Part shown: positions 11,801 through 22,859 of the stretch, in pieces | Layout: each line of letters opens with the position of its first letter | How positions within the stretch are numbered: position 1 is the first letter of the stretch | From: Acanthaster planci | Lineage: Eukaryota > Echinodermata > Asteroidea > Valvatida > Acanthasteridae | Length of the DNA stretch: 64,000 nucleotides | Reading direction: 5' to 3' | NCBI RefSeq assembly: GCF_001949145.1 | Contig: NW_019091386.1 | Span: 1,475,986 to 1,539,985 of the forward strand | Notes under the pieces: model-generated | The model's input: only the letters and a program-made list of their open reading frames with translations | The model's database searches: none | What the model was told of the DNA's origin: nothing | Translations under genes and position numbers: made by a program

Positions 11801-14299
11801 AACCAAGCTTTGAACACTTAATGCATCAATAGTCACTCTAACAGTTTGGTACCAAGTTCAATAACAAAGATTTTTTGTTAAGTTTTCTTTTTCTTTGTCC
11901 CCATCCCAAGGCCATGGAGCAACTGGTGGCCAAAGGGAAGTGCAAGGCCATCGGCGTGTCCAACTTCAACCTGCAAATGATCAAGGACGTCCAGGCCATC
12001 AAGAAGGTCCCGATAGCCAACAACCAGGTCAGCATCATAAATATTCAGTAGCACAATGAATACTTGAATGTAAGACTGGGAGATAGGAAGTCACAGATAA
12101 ATGTAAATGCTGTAGGATATCATATTAAAAGGACTTTGCCAACTCAGAATTCCCATTTCCTGGCTTTTTTTGTTTATATCAGTTTGAAAAGCTCATGTCG
12201 TGACTAAAGTGCTGACAAGAATGGCAGTACATTATGGAAATTAGGTTGCAGCTTTCATGCTGATATTTGACAAGAATTTTACGTTCCTGTATTCTTACCG
12301 GTCTTACTAGAAAATGGCAGACAGTGCTCATGCAATATTGCATGAGGCACGTTGGCTTGTGATGGTAGAACCAACTAGAAATGAGACCCAGCAGAGGTTT
12401 TTCCTTGGTTGTTGATCAAACTTTTTTTTTGTCAAACACCCCAACCCCCCCGAATATCTTGAGGGTTGAGATAATTTTGCCAAGGATGTCCGACACCCTC
12501 GTTACCACAAATTTCCATTTGCACAAAATGACTTTTTAAAGATTTCACAAACATAAGAACATTTCTCAGGCCTGGCAAGATTTTTGCTAGGAGGGATTTC
12601 ACATGAAAAAGGAGTGTAATTTTCCCCACCTCCCTCCTGTGTGCGCACAGATCGAGCTTCATCCTTACCTGATCCAGGAGGAGCTTGTCCGCTACTGCCT
12701 GGACAACAATATCTCAGTCACGGCTTACAGCCCCCTGGGCTCGCCGGATCGTCCCTGGTAAGATATCAGTGTATGCTTTGAGACATCACTCACATACAGG
12801 CTATTTTCAGTGCGGGACGCGGAGAGCATGTGTGGTTCTTGAGTCTCACCTTTGAGAAATTTATCATCTATTTAGGTCATTTAGTACCATATGAGCTTTG
12901 AAAGCTGGAAAACAAGGGGCACAACTTATGCTAGATTATGACTGATGAAAACTTTAATGTTGTGTTTTGTCCTTTGCCAGTTAATTGTAAAACCTTGTTA
13001 TACTCAGCAGTGTTCAAGAACTTGTGTAAACCAAAAATGTTTTAAGTTCACTAACTCTGTGATTTTAACCCATAAGTCTATGTTTACTAATTCAAATGTG
13101 TTGTCATTCAGCCAGTAGCTGGACTGATGTGGTTTATAGAGTCAATGGGTTCTGGAAGAGGCTTTTTCATCAAGAGGCCCCCCCCACCTGACAATCGCAA
13201 AGTTGGATATGTCTTTTTAAGGACGATGTTTTATTGAATAATTCTCGTATGCAGGGTGAAGGAGACAGATCCTAATCTCATGGCTGACCCGGAGGTGGTG
13301 CGCATTGCCGAGGCTAGGGGCAAGACCCCCGCTCAGGTCCTGATTCGCTTCTCTCTCCAGCGAGGCATCATCTGCATCCCCAAGAGTGTGACGCCGTCCA
13401 GAATCAAGCAGAACCTTGAGGTGATCACACCTTGCTTTCTAACCGTTCAAATTTGCGGTGCACGGGTGGCTAGTGGGTAAAGCACCCAACTCTCACCAAT
13501 CAATTCTAAAACCTCTGGCCGTGCTCTGTAGTCAAATGTGGGTTATTTAGCCACTGCCTAAGGCACCTTTATGGGCCTTTGGCTTAACCAGGATGATTAA
13601 TGTCTTTATTGTATAACCCCATTTGAACATTATTGTATGCAATACAAATGTGTGCTGGATTCTGAGGAAAGAATGAATGACAAGGAGAGTGCCTTATGTG
13701 AAAAAGAATGCACAATGCTGTCCTCAACTCAAGGGAGAGTGCATTGATTGCAATTTATTGATTTACAAGGTGCACTGTTGATTGCCACTAGAATGTAATA
13801 ACAGTTCCTGGCTTGTTCTTGGCACTCCACAGAGTCTAGATTTTGAGCTGAGCCCGGCCGATATGAAGGACTTGATGGCCCTCAATAGAAACTACCGAGG
13901 CTGTGCCCTAGAATGGTCAGTTCCTATAAGTTTCCTACTTGTGATGTACTGACTGAATTTTCAATTTTTCAGAAATTGAAACAAAAATGTTGGATGGGGC
14001 TCACTTGATAATTGAAATTGGATAGATTTCATAGGACTTGTAAGAGCCTGCTGCTTCTGTTTTAGATTTAGAACAGCTTCAAGTTGTTCACAGACACATC
14101 TCCCCAATTCTTGCATTATGCAAGAGTACAGTTTTCAATTGGAGTTGTTGTGGGAGGAGTTAATAATCGCTTCTGCATAGCTGCAGTAGTTTTTGCATGT
14201 ATCTGTTGGTTCAATTTTCAGGTGAATAAGCTCTTTTCTTTGCATTTTTGTTTTCACAGGATCAAGCATCGCTATCATCCATTCCCGGTGGCCTCATAA
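8857..14299 (+). CDS. Aldo-keto reductase (AKR1-like), copy 1, nine exons
   Basis: Exons: 8857-8928, 9636-9803, 10071-10187, 11078-11155, 11911-12027, 12651-12757, 13255-13420, 13833-13915, 14260-14299. All junctions are GT-AG and the joined frame gives 315 aa, the usual AKR length. Family landmarks are in order: [16 protein letters not shown] at the N-terminus, [36 protein letters not shown] and [10 protein letters not shown]. The predicted catalytic tetrad is D46, Y51, K80 and H113. The enzyme should reduce aldehydes or ketones with NADPH in a (beta/alpha)8 barrel in the cytosol. The substrate cannot be told from sequence, and the AKR1A/1B/1E-type subfamily is undecided. A near-identical tandem copy lies 8.6 kb downstream (22860-28353). 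Confidence 0.95.
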
Positions 14300-16400
14300 G
14301 ATGTCTGCGTCAGTCGACAGAATTTGAAGCTTTAGATCAACTTGGCAAATATATTAACATAAACGTTGCATTAATCATTGTTCAGCAATCCCTAAACTAA
14401 AGTCGATTGTTGGAAAATCTGTGAGGCTAAATTTTAGTTTAGCAACTGAAGTTCATTGTTAGTATTATTAACATTTGTAACCACGGTTTTCTTGAGTTGT
14501 TTTCTTGCCTTTTGACACCGCAGAGCCGGGGTGCCCAAAATGGGACAAAAGAGATGGTCTGTGTGACAAAAGAACATACATGTACCACGAACAAAAGACC
14601 TGCTGCTGTGAATTGCCATCATTTTCGGCTTGCATTTCGCGAAGGTAATCCGTCACTGTTTTTAAACAATATACCACTATTTTGGGCATAGCGCGCCCAC
14701 AGATTAGCACCGCAGACGAAAGTGCTCCAAGGCCCCGTTGATGAGCAACACAGCACCGCTTCATGCTAATCCAGCTGCGTTTGAAAAGACGCCACTCGCA
14801 TTCACTAGCGACAAAGGAAATTACGCAACACCTCACAATTCTGGGCTCTCTTTACAGGGCGGCAGGTCAGGCTGAAATACTCCAGAGTCAATGGAGGTTA
14901 CCTGTCAGCTTAGAGTAGCCACCAAACAGTTATTCGTGTGTGTGTAAATGTCCATTAAATGAAATGATGAATTTTTGAAGAATATTGAAAAATGAAAATC
15001 TTGAAAATCGCCCGTATGTATGCGCTACATTTTTTAAAGCACCTGGCAGCATGTGGTTAACTGTTAAGGTGTTCATCTGTCAGGGTTATTTGCATTGTAA
15101 CATTTCTTGAGTTTTCTTGCCTTTTGACTTAGTTAGGAATTACGTGTACTTTTAAAATGTCTTTCTGTTACTTTCATTCCTCATCCAGACATTTGCCTTT
15201 TGTGTTCAATTCGTCTTGCAGTGTAGCCTCAATATTTACCAATTGTCAGGATTTTCGACAAATGTGCATTAACTATTAAGTCATTCATCTGTCAGGGTTA
15301 TTTGCATTTTAACAGTGTGCTTACTTTAAGAAAGTGAAATAACACACAGGTGAACATGTTTTGTCGTACACCTCATATAGTATTTATTTCACAGAAAGCT
15401 GTGTCCATACTTGAACCAAATTCTTGCTTGACCATCGATGATATTTCTTTGATATTTGCACATGTATAACTGGTATTCTGAAAAACTTTTTTTAAAACGA
15501 CAAAATTGACTTTGTGCAGGGATGTTTCATCAAAGATTTTGTTTTTTTATTGGGTTGAAAATGTATACAGTAGAGTTTGGGAACTATGTTTTACAATTAG
15601 TGAATTTTATCTTAGTTTTTACACGACTACTATTGAATGATTTCTCTCATTCCACTCAGGTATAATTAACACAAAATGAACAGTGAAAGTTTGTGCCTTT
15701 CGTATTCTTTTATTTCTGTTATTTTCTGTCTAATATCTACTCCGTTTAAAAACAAGGTTTCTATTCTGTCAGAGTCTGAGGTTAGGATAGTGACTTGATA
15801 GTTATGGTGGTCGGTTATCAACTTGCATGTCAAGCAGATCCATGTTCTGTGTGTATTTGTCTCGTCGTTGCTATTGATTTTTGGCTCTTATGGCAACCAT
15901 GCAGGCTGATGAAAGTTGACCCATCCAGGATTTCGAGGCTTTGCGTGATTTCTTGTTAGCATGATTGTTAGTAAAAGTATATCTTCACCAAATTTACCAT
16001 TTTCTTAAACTTTCGAAATTAATCATTATTTTGTCAATGCACGTTTATTTCCAAGTCAGTACAATTCTGACAAGTTTGAAAACTGCAGTACACTAGTAAC
16101 TTACTTCTACTGTGCTGACAAAATTTTAATTAAAAAAATCTGCGAACATCTTTATGCTGTCAGAGATGAAGCTAACAACAGAGACGAAGCCAAGGCTCGT
16201 TAAAACTCTCGTGATTATAATTTTGCCGACTACAGAGAGGCTTGCATTGTAGATTATCCCATGTGTTGCACTCTGGTCCACCCTTGAAAGCTGATGCAAC
16301 AACTTCATTAGACATTCAAGGATTCACGCAAGACCGACTCCACAGCATGGTACATAGTAAGCCTGCATCTTGCTTCTGCTGTTTGTGTGCCTTCTGCTGT
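14300..16400. other. AKR copy 1 3' UTR and flank
   Basis: No further coding sequence was seen after the AKR stop. The stretch aligns with 28354-29562 except for about 600 bp (14490-15110) specific to this copy. That insert is bracketed by two similar strings (cttgagttgttttcttgcc and cttgagttttcttgcc). Homology to unit 2 stops near 16159; unrelated sequence leads into the DIRS-like element. Confidence 0.55.
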
Positions 16401-16508
16401 TTGTGTGCATTCTGATCAGACGTATATTACTTGGCTGGGTTCTTTTGCTTGAGTTATCTTCGCCTGACTATGCCCCAGGAAAATCCACGATAACGTCATC
16501 GAGTTTCT

Positions 16509-17760
16509 ATGCCACCAACAACTATGTCTTTAGTTCCGAGCGATAGCCCCTTTGATATTCTGGCGATGGCTGCTCAAGAGATTGCCGTAGAGTCCCGGGA
16601 TGGGGATTTGCGAGCGGAGGCTACAGAACGTCAGCCACAGGCCCTTCGTGGTCTGTCAGTCGTGGGGGTCACGGGCCACCATGCTCAAGCCCCACGGGCA
16701 CGGCGCCGCCGCCCGCGTCTACTGGTGTTGCAACGGTTGAAGTTCCAACACAAAGCTAACCAGCTAGACTTACTGGAAAGCAACCTGTTCAAGGCCCACG
16801 CACAATTACTCCACCTGGTTGGAATCCATCCATACAACGCTAGTTTTGCTGTTATGCAACCGCAGAATCCTGTAAATTGGAATGCGTTTTCTACGCCATC
16901 CTGGTTTTCGGGGTCACCAACTAGTCCGGCATTCCTCCATAGTCGGACATGACTGGCCAGTGGTTTCCTTTCACACGGCAGAGCAGAGTGCAGGGGCTGA
17001 GGGAATTGTCTTGTCACGAAAGGACTGTTTCAGCATGATCAGCGAATTTCTGTCCCCCACTTCTCACCGTCCGTCGAAGACAATCACGGACAATGAGAGT
17101 GGTGACGAGAATTCTACTGCCGTTTAATACCTTTCAGCTCCTCGTGCCTCGCCCACAAAAAAGTTTATGCGTCATCTGCATATGGAGTTTAGAAATCTTG
17201 TGTCTTAGAAGGTTATCCAGTGGTGGGACGAAATGATGACCTCAAGGAGGAGTTAAGTGCTCACGAGGTACTCACAGACCAGGAAAAATTCTTTGCTGCC
17301 CCGGAGCTCCCGGAAGGTCTTCGTAAGGTTTTCAAGCAGGCTAATCCGTCTTCCCCCTGGTTTCTCCTGATGACAACGTACGGTTGGCACATAGCCAGAT
17401 GTTAAAAGCCGTTCTGCCTTTGCTTTATCTCTTGGGCTGATCTGGAGTGCCCCGAAGATATGGGCAAGGATTTCGTATTGGATCTTCTAAGCTCAGGTCT
17501 CATCATTTTGGGTTCTGCTAGTCAGGGTCTCGCTATAGCTAGACAGCATATCTTTGATGATGTTCTTGACAAAAAAAAATGACACCCTCAAGTTGAATTC
17601 TCCATCTATGGATGCTTTATTTGGATCCTCACTTATGAAGGATATTGAGAACACAGAAAAGGTTCAGAAGCTCGCCGCAAATGTTACGGGCAGCAAGGGT
17701 ACGGCTTCATCCAGAGGCAAGCGGTTCACGCCGTATCTCGCGAGCATCGAGACTACGCTG
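16509..17760 (+). pseudogene. DIRS-like gag remnant
   Basis: Broken reading frames start near 16509 and continue with LTDQEKFFAAPELPEGLR around 17250-17330 and LILGSASQGLAIARQHIF-like and DALFGSSLMKDIE blocks around 17500-17650. The last two resemble the C-terminal half of DIRS gag-like ORF1 proteins. At least three frame changes and several stops interrupt it. Assignment rests on position and remembered family texture, so it is less certain than the RT and YR parts. Confidence 0.55.
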
Positions 17761-18099
17761 TTCATCATTCAAGTCATCGAAGTTTCTACCCACGTTTTTC
17801 GGGGGGGGGGGAGAGTTCCAGCCATTTTGGAAAGCTGCGGGCAACACCTGATCCAGGTAATTTTAAAAAGTAGCTGCGGTAGTACATATGTAACTCCATC
17901 TGTACCAATTAACTCCCTATGTAATTTTAACTGTAGCAAGGCCGACTTCAGCATTTTCTGCACCGATGATGCTTCATCACTCAAGATTCATGGATTCTTT
18001 CGACAGTACTACGTTATAAGATTGAATTCTTAGAAGAACCGGTTCAGAGGTCTGTTCCCATTATTCGTGCTAAGCCCTCCTGTCACGCTGCCATCTTGG

Positions 18100-19870
18100 A
18101 TGCAGAGGTGCAAAAAATGCTGAATAAACTATTACTGAGGTTTGCCCTTTTCGTAATCAATTTATAGCTTCATTGTCTGTCATTCCTATGATATCGGAGG
18201 AATTTAGACCAGTGGTTTCATATAATAGCAACACTTCAAGATAGAGAACATAAGTACGGTGCAAGATTTACTAGCCCTGAAAGACTGGCTGGCTTCTATA
18301 GAACTGCGGGATGGTTATTTTACAGTTTCCTTATGTCAATCTCATCGCCGATTTCTTCGTTTGTATTGGCAGGGAGTCATTTACCAATTCTCTTGCCTAC
18401 TCTTTAGACTGGCCAGTGGCCCACGCATGCTTACAAAGATCCTGAAGCCAGTAGCTGCTTGCCTCCGCGAGCGGGGAATAAGAACAGTTTTCTACCTCGA
18501 CGACATACTTATCTTCGTAACAGCAAAACAGGAATGTGCAACAACGTCTCCTGACGACGGTCAGAGCATACTGTCCGAAACGTTGAGTACCACTGGTTCT
18601 TTTCAGAACCCCACATGCTCAAAAAAGAGATATACATGTATCCATGGTGCTACCGCAAACCTATCTAGTTTACTTCAATTGCTACCTACACCATGAAAAG
18701 CTTCAAATCTCATCAACGTCACAACAGCGGTCAATCTCCTTTAAAGTTTGGGCTTTGTAATCAACACGAAGTCTCAGCTGTGCCAATCGCAGAGTCTGCT
18801 GTACCTCGGGTTTGTGGTGGATTCCCAAAACTCTTCTCTTTCCTGAGTTCAGAGAAGGTCAACGACATGGTTTATCAGTGTTGATCAATTCTAGGAGGAG
18901 ACTCCGGTACAATGCGCGAGCTCTAGTGAATGGTAGGAAAGATGTTGGCAACTATACAAGCTGTTCTGCCAGCTCCCATTTTTTATCGACATATTCAGTG
19001 GGGCCAGATTCTCGGTCTTCTGAAGCACTTGAGAGGAATCGTCTCAGTGGATGAAGTATCTTCAGGCCTGGAACAGTCCTCCAAGATCCAGATGTCGTGA
19101 TTCTGTCCGATGTATCCAAACAGGGCTGGGGTGCCTGCCTCAACCACAGACAAGCCGGGGGCGGTGGACGCCAGCAGAGAAGCAACATCACATAAATTAC
19201 TTGACACTCTAAACAGTTTGGTACGGTCTTCGGTCACTGCTCAAGGACCGTCACAATTTGCATGTTCGCATCCAGTCAGACTGTGTCGCAGCAGTAGCGT
19301 ACATTACTCACGGGGTACTCGCTCACATCACTTGTCTCTTCTGGACGTTCGTCTCTGGACTTGGTGCTCCACAGGAACATTCTACTATCAGCAGTTGAAC
19401 ACCTGCCAGAAACCATCAACACCACAGCGGATCGATTATAGCGAAATTTCCCGGACTGTGCGGAGTGGCGTCCTCCCCCAAGTTTTTCCAACTGGTCATG
19501 GTCAAGCTGGATTAGAGACGAACAGCAGATCTCATTGCAACTCGTCTAAATACACAACCTCCCTACTTTGTGTTTTGGAAGCCAGATCCAGCAGCATGGA
19601 GAGTAGATGCACAACTCAATTGGAGCAATATCAAGGGGTACGCCTTTCTCCCGTTTGCTTTACTGGGCAAGTGTCGTCAGAAAGTCTCCAACGAAGTAGC
19701 TTCATTGGTCCTCATAGCCCCAGTGTGGCCTACTCGGCCTTGGTATCACTTTCTGGTGGCCATCCCAGTTTTGTTATCCAAGGGGTGCAATCTCCTTCAG
19801 TTGATTCAAAATCCAGAAGCGTCTCATCCAATGGGGGAGAATCTACAGTCAGCCACCTAGAAACTCTCAG
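18100..19870 (+). pseudogene. DIRS-like reverse transcriptase/RNase H remnant
   Basis: The RT core is visible at 18390-18510 (RLASGPRMLTKILKPVAA, then FYLDDILIF with the YLDD active-site motif). RNase H-like pieces follow: ILSDVSKQGWGACL near 19100 and HLPETINTTADRL near 19400. The downstream segment YFVFWKPDPAAWRVDAQLNW (about 19566-19625) is typical of DIRS ORF2. The pieces fall in different frames, so the enzyme cannot be made. Confidence 0.8.
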
Positions 19871-20746
19871 GCAACGTTTCTCAGCAAAGGGCCTTTCTAA
19901 AGTGATTGTGTCCACAATTCTGTCTTCCTGGCTGAAACATTCAAGTAAGCAGTGGGCCTACGACTCGGCATGGCGCAGATGGTCTTGCTCGTGTCATCGA
20001 AGGAGTGTCAATCCCATTCATGCAGCTGTAAACTAGTTTCTGGCCTTTATGCAAGAGCTGCTGGATTCTGGGCTGTTGTACAGAATTGTTATATATCTGC
20101 GATTTCATCAGTTCATGAATTTGTTGATGGTGCACCTGTTGGATAGCATCACCTGGTCAAGAGATTTTTCAAAGTTGTGCCAAATCTTTGACCTCCTTGT
20201 CCCCGATATACGAGTACTTTGAAAGTTCAGAAAGTGCTTGACCTTTTTCGTTCATTGCCAGATAACAGGCGTTGCCCATACGAATGTTAACGCTTGGGGT
20301 AAAGATGCTATTAGCTACAGCTAGTAGATGTTCATCCCTTACTGATTTTGGACATCCTGCACTTGTCTTTCTGTGCAGATGGTACAATCACATTCTCCCT
20401 TGTCAAACCTTCCAAACGAGTGTCTGTCGACAAGTCCTTTCATCAGGTTGAAATTAATCATTTCTCTGGGCACCGCAATCTATGTCCTCTTCGTGCATTG
20501 AATGAATACCTGGAATTAACAAAACCTCGCAGAGGGCCTGGTGACGGCATATCTTCGAGGGTCACTCCATCTGGAGTGCATCTTGTACGTCAGCAGCGGC
20601 TCATTCTGGTGTCTACTCAAGAGATTCTAAAGACAGCTGACTGGTCTTTGGCCAGTACATTTTCATCCTTCTACTTTAGAAAGGCTTCATCAGCCATTTT
20701 GGCACTTCCGTCTTGGCATGCACTCCTCCGTGATGAGCAGCTTTGA
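19850..20746 (+). pseudogene. DIRS-like tyrosine recombinase remnant
   Basis: The N-terminal, SAM-like part is seen as RQRFSAKGLSKVIVSTILSS and WAYDSAWRRWSCSCHRRSVN with NPIHAAVN (about 19870-20035). The catalytic half shows HFSGHRNLCPLRALNEYL and TKPRRG (about 20455-20540), then ILKTADWSLASTFSSFYFRK (about 20625-20690), typical of DIRS/Ngaro recombinases. The segment expected to hold the HxxR box (about 20570-20615) is frame-shifted and its arginine codon is not intact. A TAG ends the first part at 20035. Confidence 0.8.
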
Positions 20747-20979
20747 AATCTACAATATAAATCTCTCGGTAGTTGGCGAAATATAATCCAATAATTATGT
20801 AAAGGTATTTACCTGCCATATACATGTAATTGAAATTATATGACATTATATGAGACAACGGAGGAGAGATGCTCCCTCCCATTGTTTTCATTTTTCTGCA
20901 GATTTTTTACCCTCTCTATCTCCATAGGATCAAGTGTGCTACTCATAACTACAAACAGACGGGCGCTTCTGACATACGT

Positions 20980-21921
20980 CTCCTCCAAACCTCCTAGGTG
21001 CTGCTGTTAAATGCATCAAACAAGTTATCAATTTTCTCGGCGAACTCCCCGATGAAGGCAGCTTCAGCAGGGAGCTGCCCAAGAGAAGTGTAGATGCCTG
21101 CTGTAACAGTATGCCTTCACTCTCATTTTTGAGTAGCTGTTCAAGTCAAAATGACCTTGTGAAAGTTTAGATGCCATGCGAATGAGCATTTGTGAATCAT
21201 ACTCATAAAATGATCGGATGTAAGACCATTTTACGTTTCTATAGTGGCCCCCCTCTAAAATCTTTGTATCGAAAAAGGTACTTTAATCTTGTATTCTTAA
21301 GGAGATGAGGTGGATCAAACATGCAAAAGACTTTTTCTTCATCAAGCAAGAAGTACGGTCTTAAGTTCCTCTGAAATTGCAAGTGTATTGTAAAGTTTCA
21401 CATTACTGCATCCTTGATTGCAAACAACCAATTTTGGAATCAACCCAATGCCTTTGAGCTTCTGCAAACATTCCTTGGGGAGATTTGATAGCTTGTCTGC
21501 AGGTGTAACATCTCTGGGCAGGCTGCTTCCAGTGTGAGAACACACCTCTCACTATGAAAACAGCGGCATGGTTAGCAACTTGTGTTGTCCTAGCTCCCAA
21601 GGCTTCCAAAATCCTCAGACCCCTCAATCCTGTCAGAGGAAATATCATATGATAATCCAGCACTCAAACTCATTTCATCAAATGTTAGGCCTATAAAACA
21701 TGAAATCTGTCACGGTTTTTCATTGCAGTGACTTCAATAATATTCAAGACTCCTATCTTAAAATTCAGGTTGAATTTCAACATTTCGGGAGCCATTTCGC
21801 GAAGTGATGAAATATGTTTCATAGGGCAGGGCAACAATCGACTGGAAAATGTGTAAGCTCTTATGCCTTGAAGGTAAAGAGACAATTTATTTTGTCTGTA
21901 TAACACCATCTCCAACCTCAA
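20980..21921 (-). pseudogene. Decayed P-element/THAP9-like transposase
   Basis: Read on the minus strand, conserved blocks appear in the correct order but in shifting frames. They are LLPCPMKHISSLREM (about 21.8 kb), DEMSLSAGLSYDISSDRI (about 21.63-21.68 kb), NHAAVFIVRGVFSHWKQP (about 21.52-21.57 kb), LIPKLVVCNQGCSNVKLY (about 21.38-21.45 kb), EEKVFCMFDPPHLLKNTR (about 21.28-21.33 kb) and GQLPAEAAFIGEFAEKID (about 21.03-21.09 kb). These match the RNase H-like catalytic and GTP-binding insertion regions of P-element transposases and THAP9. No THAP zinc finger or terminal repeats were found. Frameshifts and stops make it non-functional. Confidence 0.8.
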
Positions 21922-22381
21922 ACTTTAACACGCTTTGAGGAGCTATTTGAAAAGCAAAGACAAAGCTGGGTCATCCATGTACCGAGTAGCTCAGTCTGAA
22001 CTTTGATGAGGTGGCATATGCATGCTCTCGGCTGGAGTGGTAATGTGAGAGGATGTTCTGACGCCGTTGTACTTTCTGCGCCTCAGTCGAGATGTTTTGA
22101 CTTGTTCCTTGATTGGAGCTTTCTTGGTTATCCTGTGATGACTGCTACCGTTGTGCGGCCTACTGTATGTAGCTTCGCATACGTATAATTGAGTCCTACA
22201 GAAATTAAGTATACAGCGATATTAATATGCAACTATTTTTTTAAGTCAAAGAATACGTATGATTATTACTTATACGAGCGTGAGTGGAACACATAATGCA
22301 GTGCGTACAGTTGTCTCCTGTATACACCTATGGAGGAAACCATGATGATACAGCTGTACCACGAGGAAGTATGTTTGTACG
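21922..22381. other. Spacer between P-element relic and duplication unit 2
   Basis: No coding or structural signal was recognised. Homology with unit 1 begins abruptly at 22382. Confidence 0.5.
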
Positions 22382-22859
22382 TAAAAGAGCTCCTATTTGG
22401 GAGCCGGGTTTCAAAGAATCACCGTGACTTTTTTATGAAAAAAAAGTCTTTGCAATCTTCTCTGTACTTTCCTTCAAACTAATGGAGGAAACATGCACGC
22501 AACGCCAGTTGAATTTCATCTTATGATCCTACACTGAAGGAGTTTCAGTTGTCCACGTGCTACGATAAAATACAGAAAATAGCCGTTGGGCTATATTGTT
22601 GTACCGCGTGGTAACTTGTCTACGATTATTCAAAAGATATAAGGTTACGAAATAAAGGCTACGGTACCATGCTGTTCAGGCAAAGCTTGCGTAACTGACG
22701 GTCCGGCGGTGCGGTCAGTTCAGGCGCATGCTGTGGCATGATATACCCATAGAGCTCTATGGTATACCGCGGCGTACGTAGGTAAGCTTCCTACGATTTT
22801 GGATATTGCGAGGAGTTCGACGAGTATTCTTCTCCTCAAGTGTTTCTGGATTTGTGGCT

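Larger units (their letters stand above)
6852..16159. repeat. Segmental duplication, unit 1 (AKR copy 1)
   Basis: Sequence homologous to 22382-29562 starts at taaaagagctcct, 94 bp upstream of the PEBP start codon, and ends just after tatgctg. All nine AKR exons and their introns align. Copy-specific insertions lie at about 7180-8790, 11545-11838 and 14490-15110. Between 15057 and 15330 a short stretch (catctgtcagggttatttgc) is duplicated internally. Confidence 0.85.
16400..20760 (+). mobile_element. Decayed DIRS-like tyrosine-recombinase retrotransposon
   Basis: On the plus strand, in order, are gag-like sequence (about 16.5-17.75 kb), reverse transcriptase with YLDD (about 18.1-18.7 kb), an RNase H-like region (about 19.08-19.5 kb), the WKPDPAAW block (about 19.54-19.86 kb) and a tyrosine recombinase (about 19.85-20.74 kb). 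This gag-RT-RH-YR order is characteristic of DIRS elements, which integrate by recombinase rather than integrase. Many frameshifts and stops show it is dead. No methyltransferase domain, terminal repeats or circle-junction repeats were recognised, so the outer limits are approximate. It lies between the two duplicated AKR units. Confidence 0.85.

Noticed and set aside
11545-11838. AKR copy 1-specific 290 bp segment as a transposon
   Set aside because: No inverted ends or target duplication could be found, and it contains the only ambiguous base, so it could equally be a deletion in copy 2.
13455-13600. A-box-like string (ggtggctagtgggtaaagca) suggesting a tRNA or SINE in AKR intron 7
   Set aside because: Present in both duplicated units, but there is no B-box with GGTTCGA-like sequence at the right distance; too weak to call.
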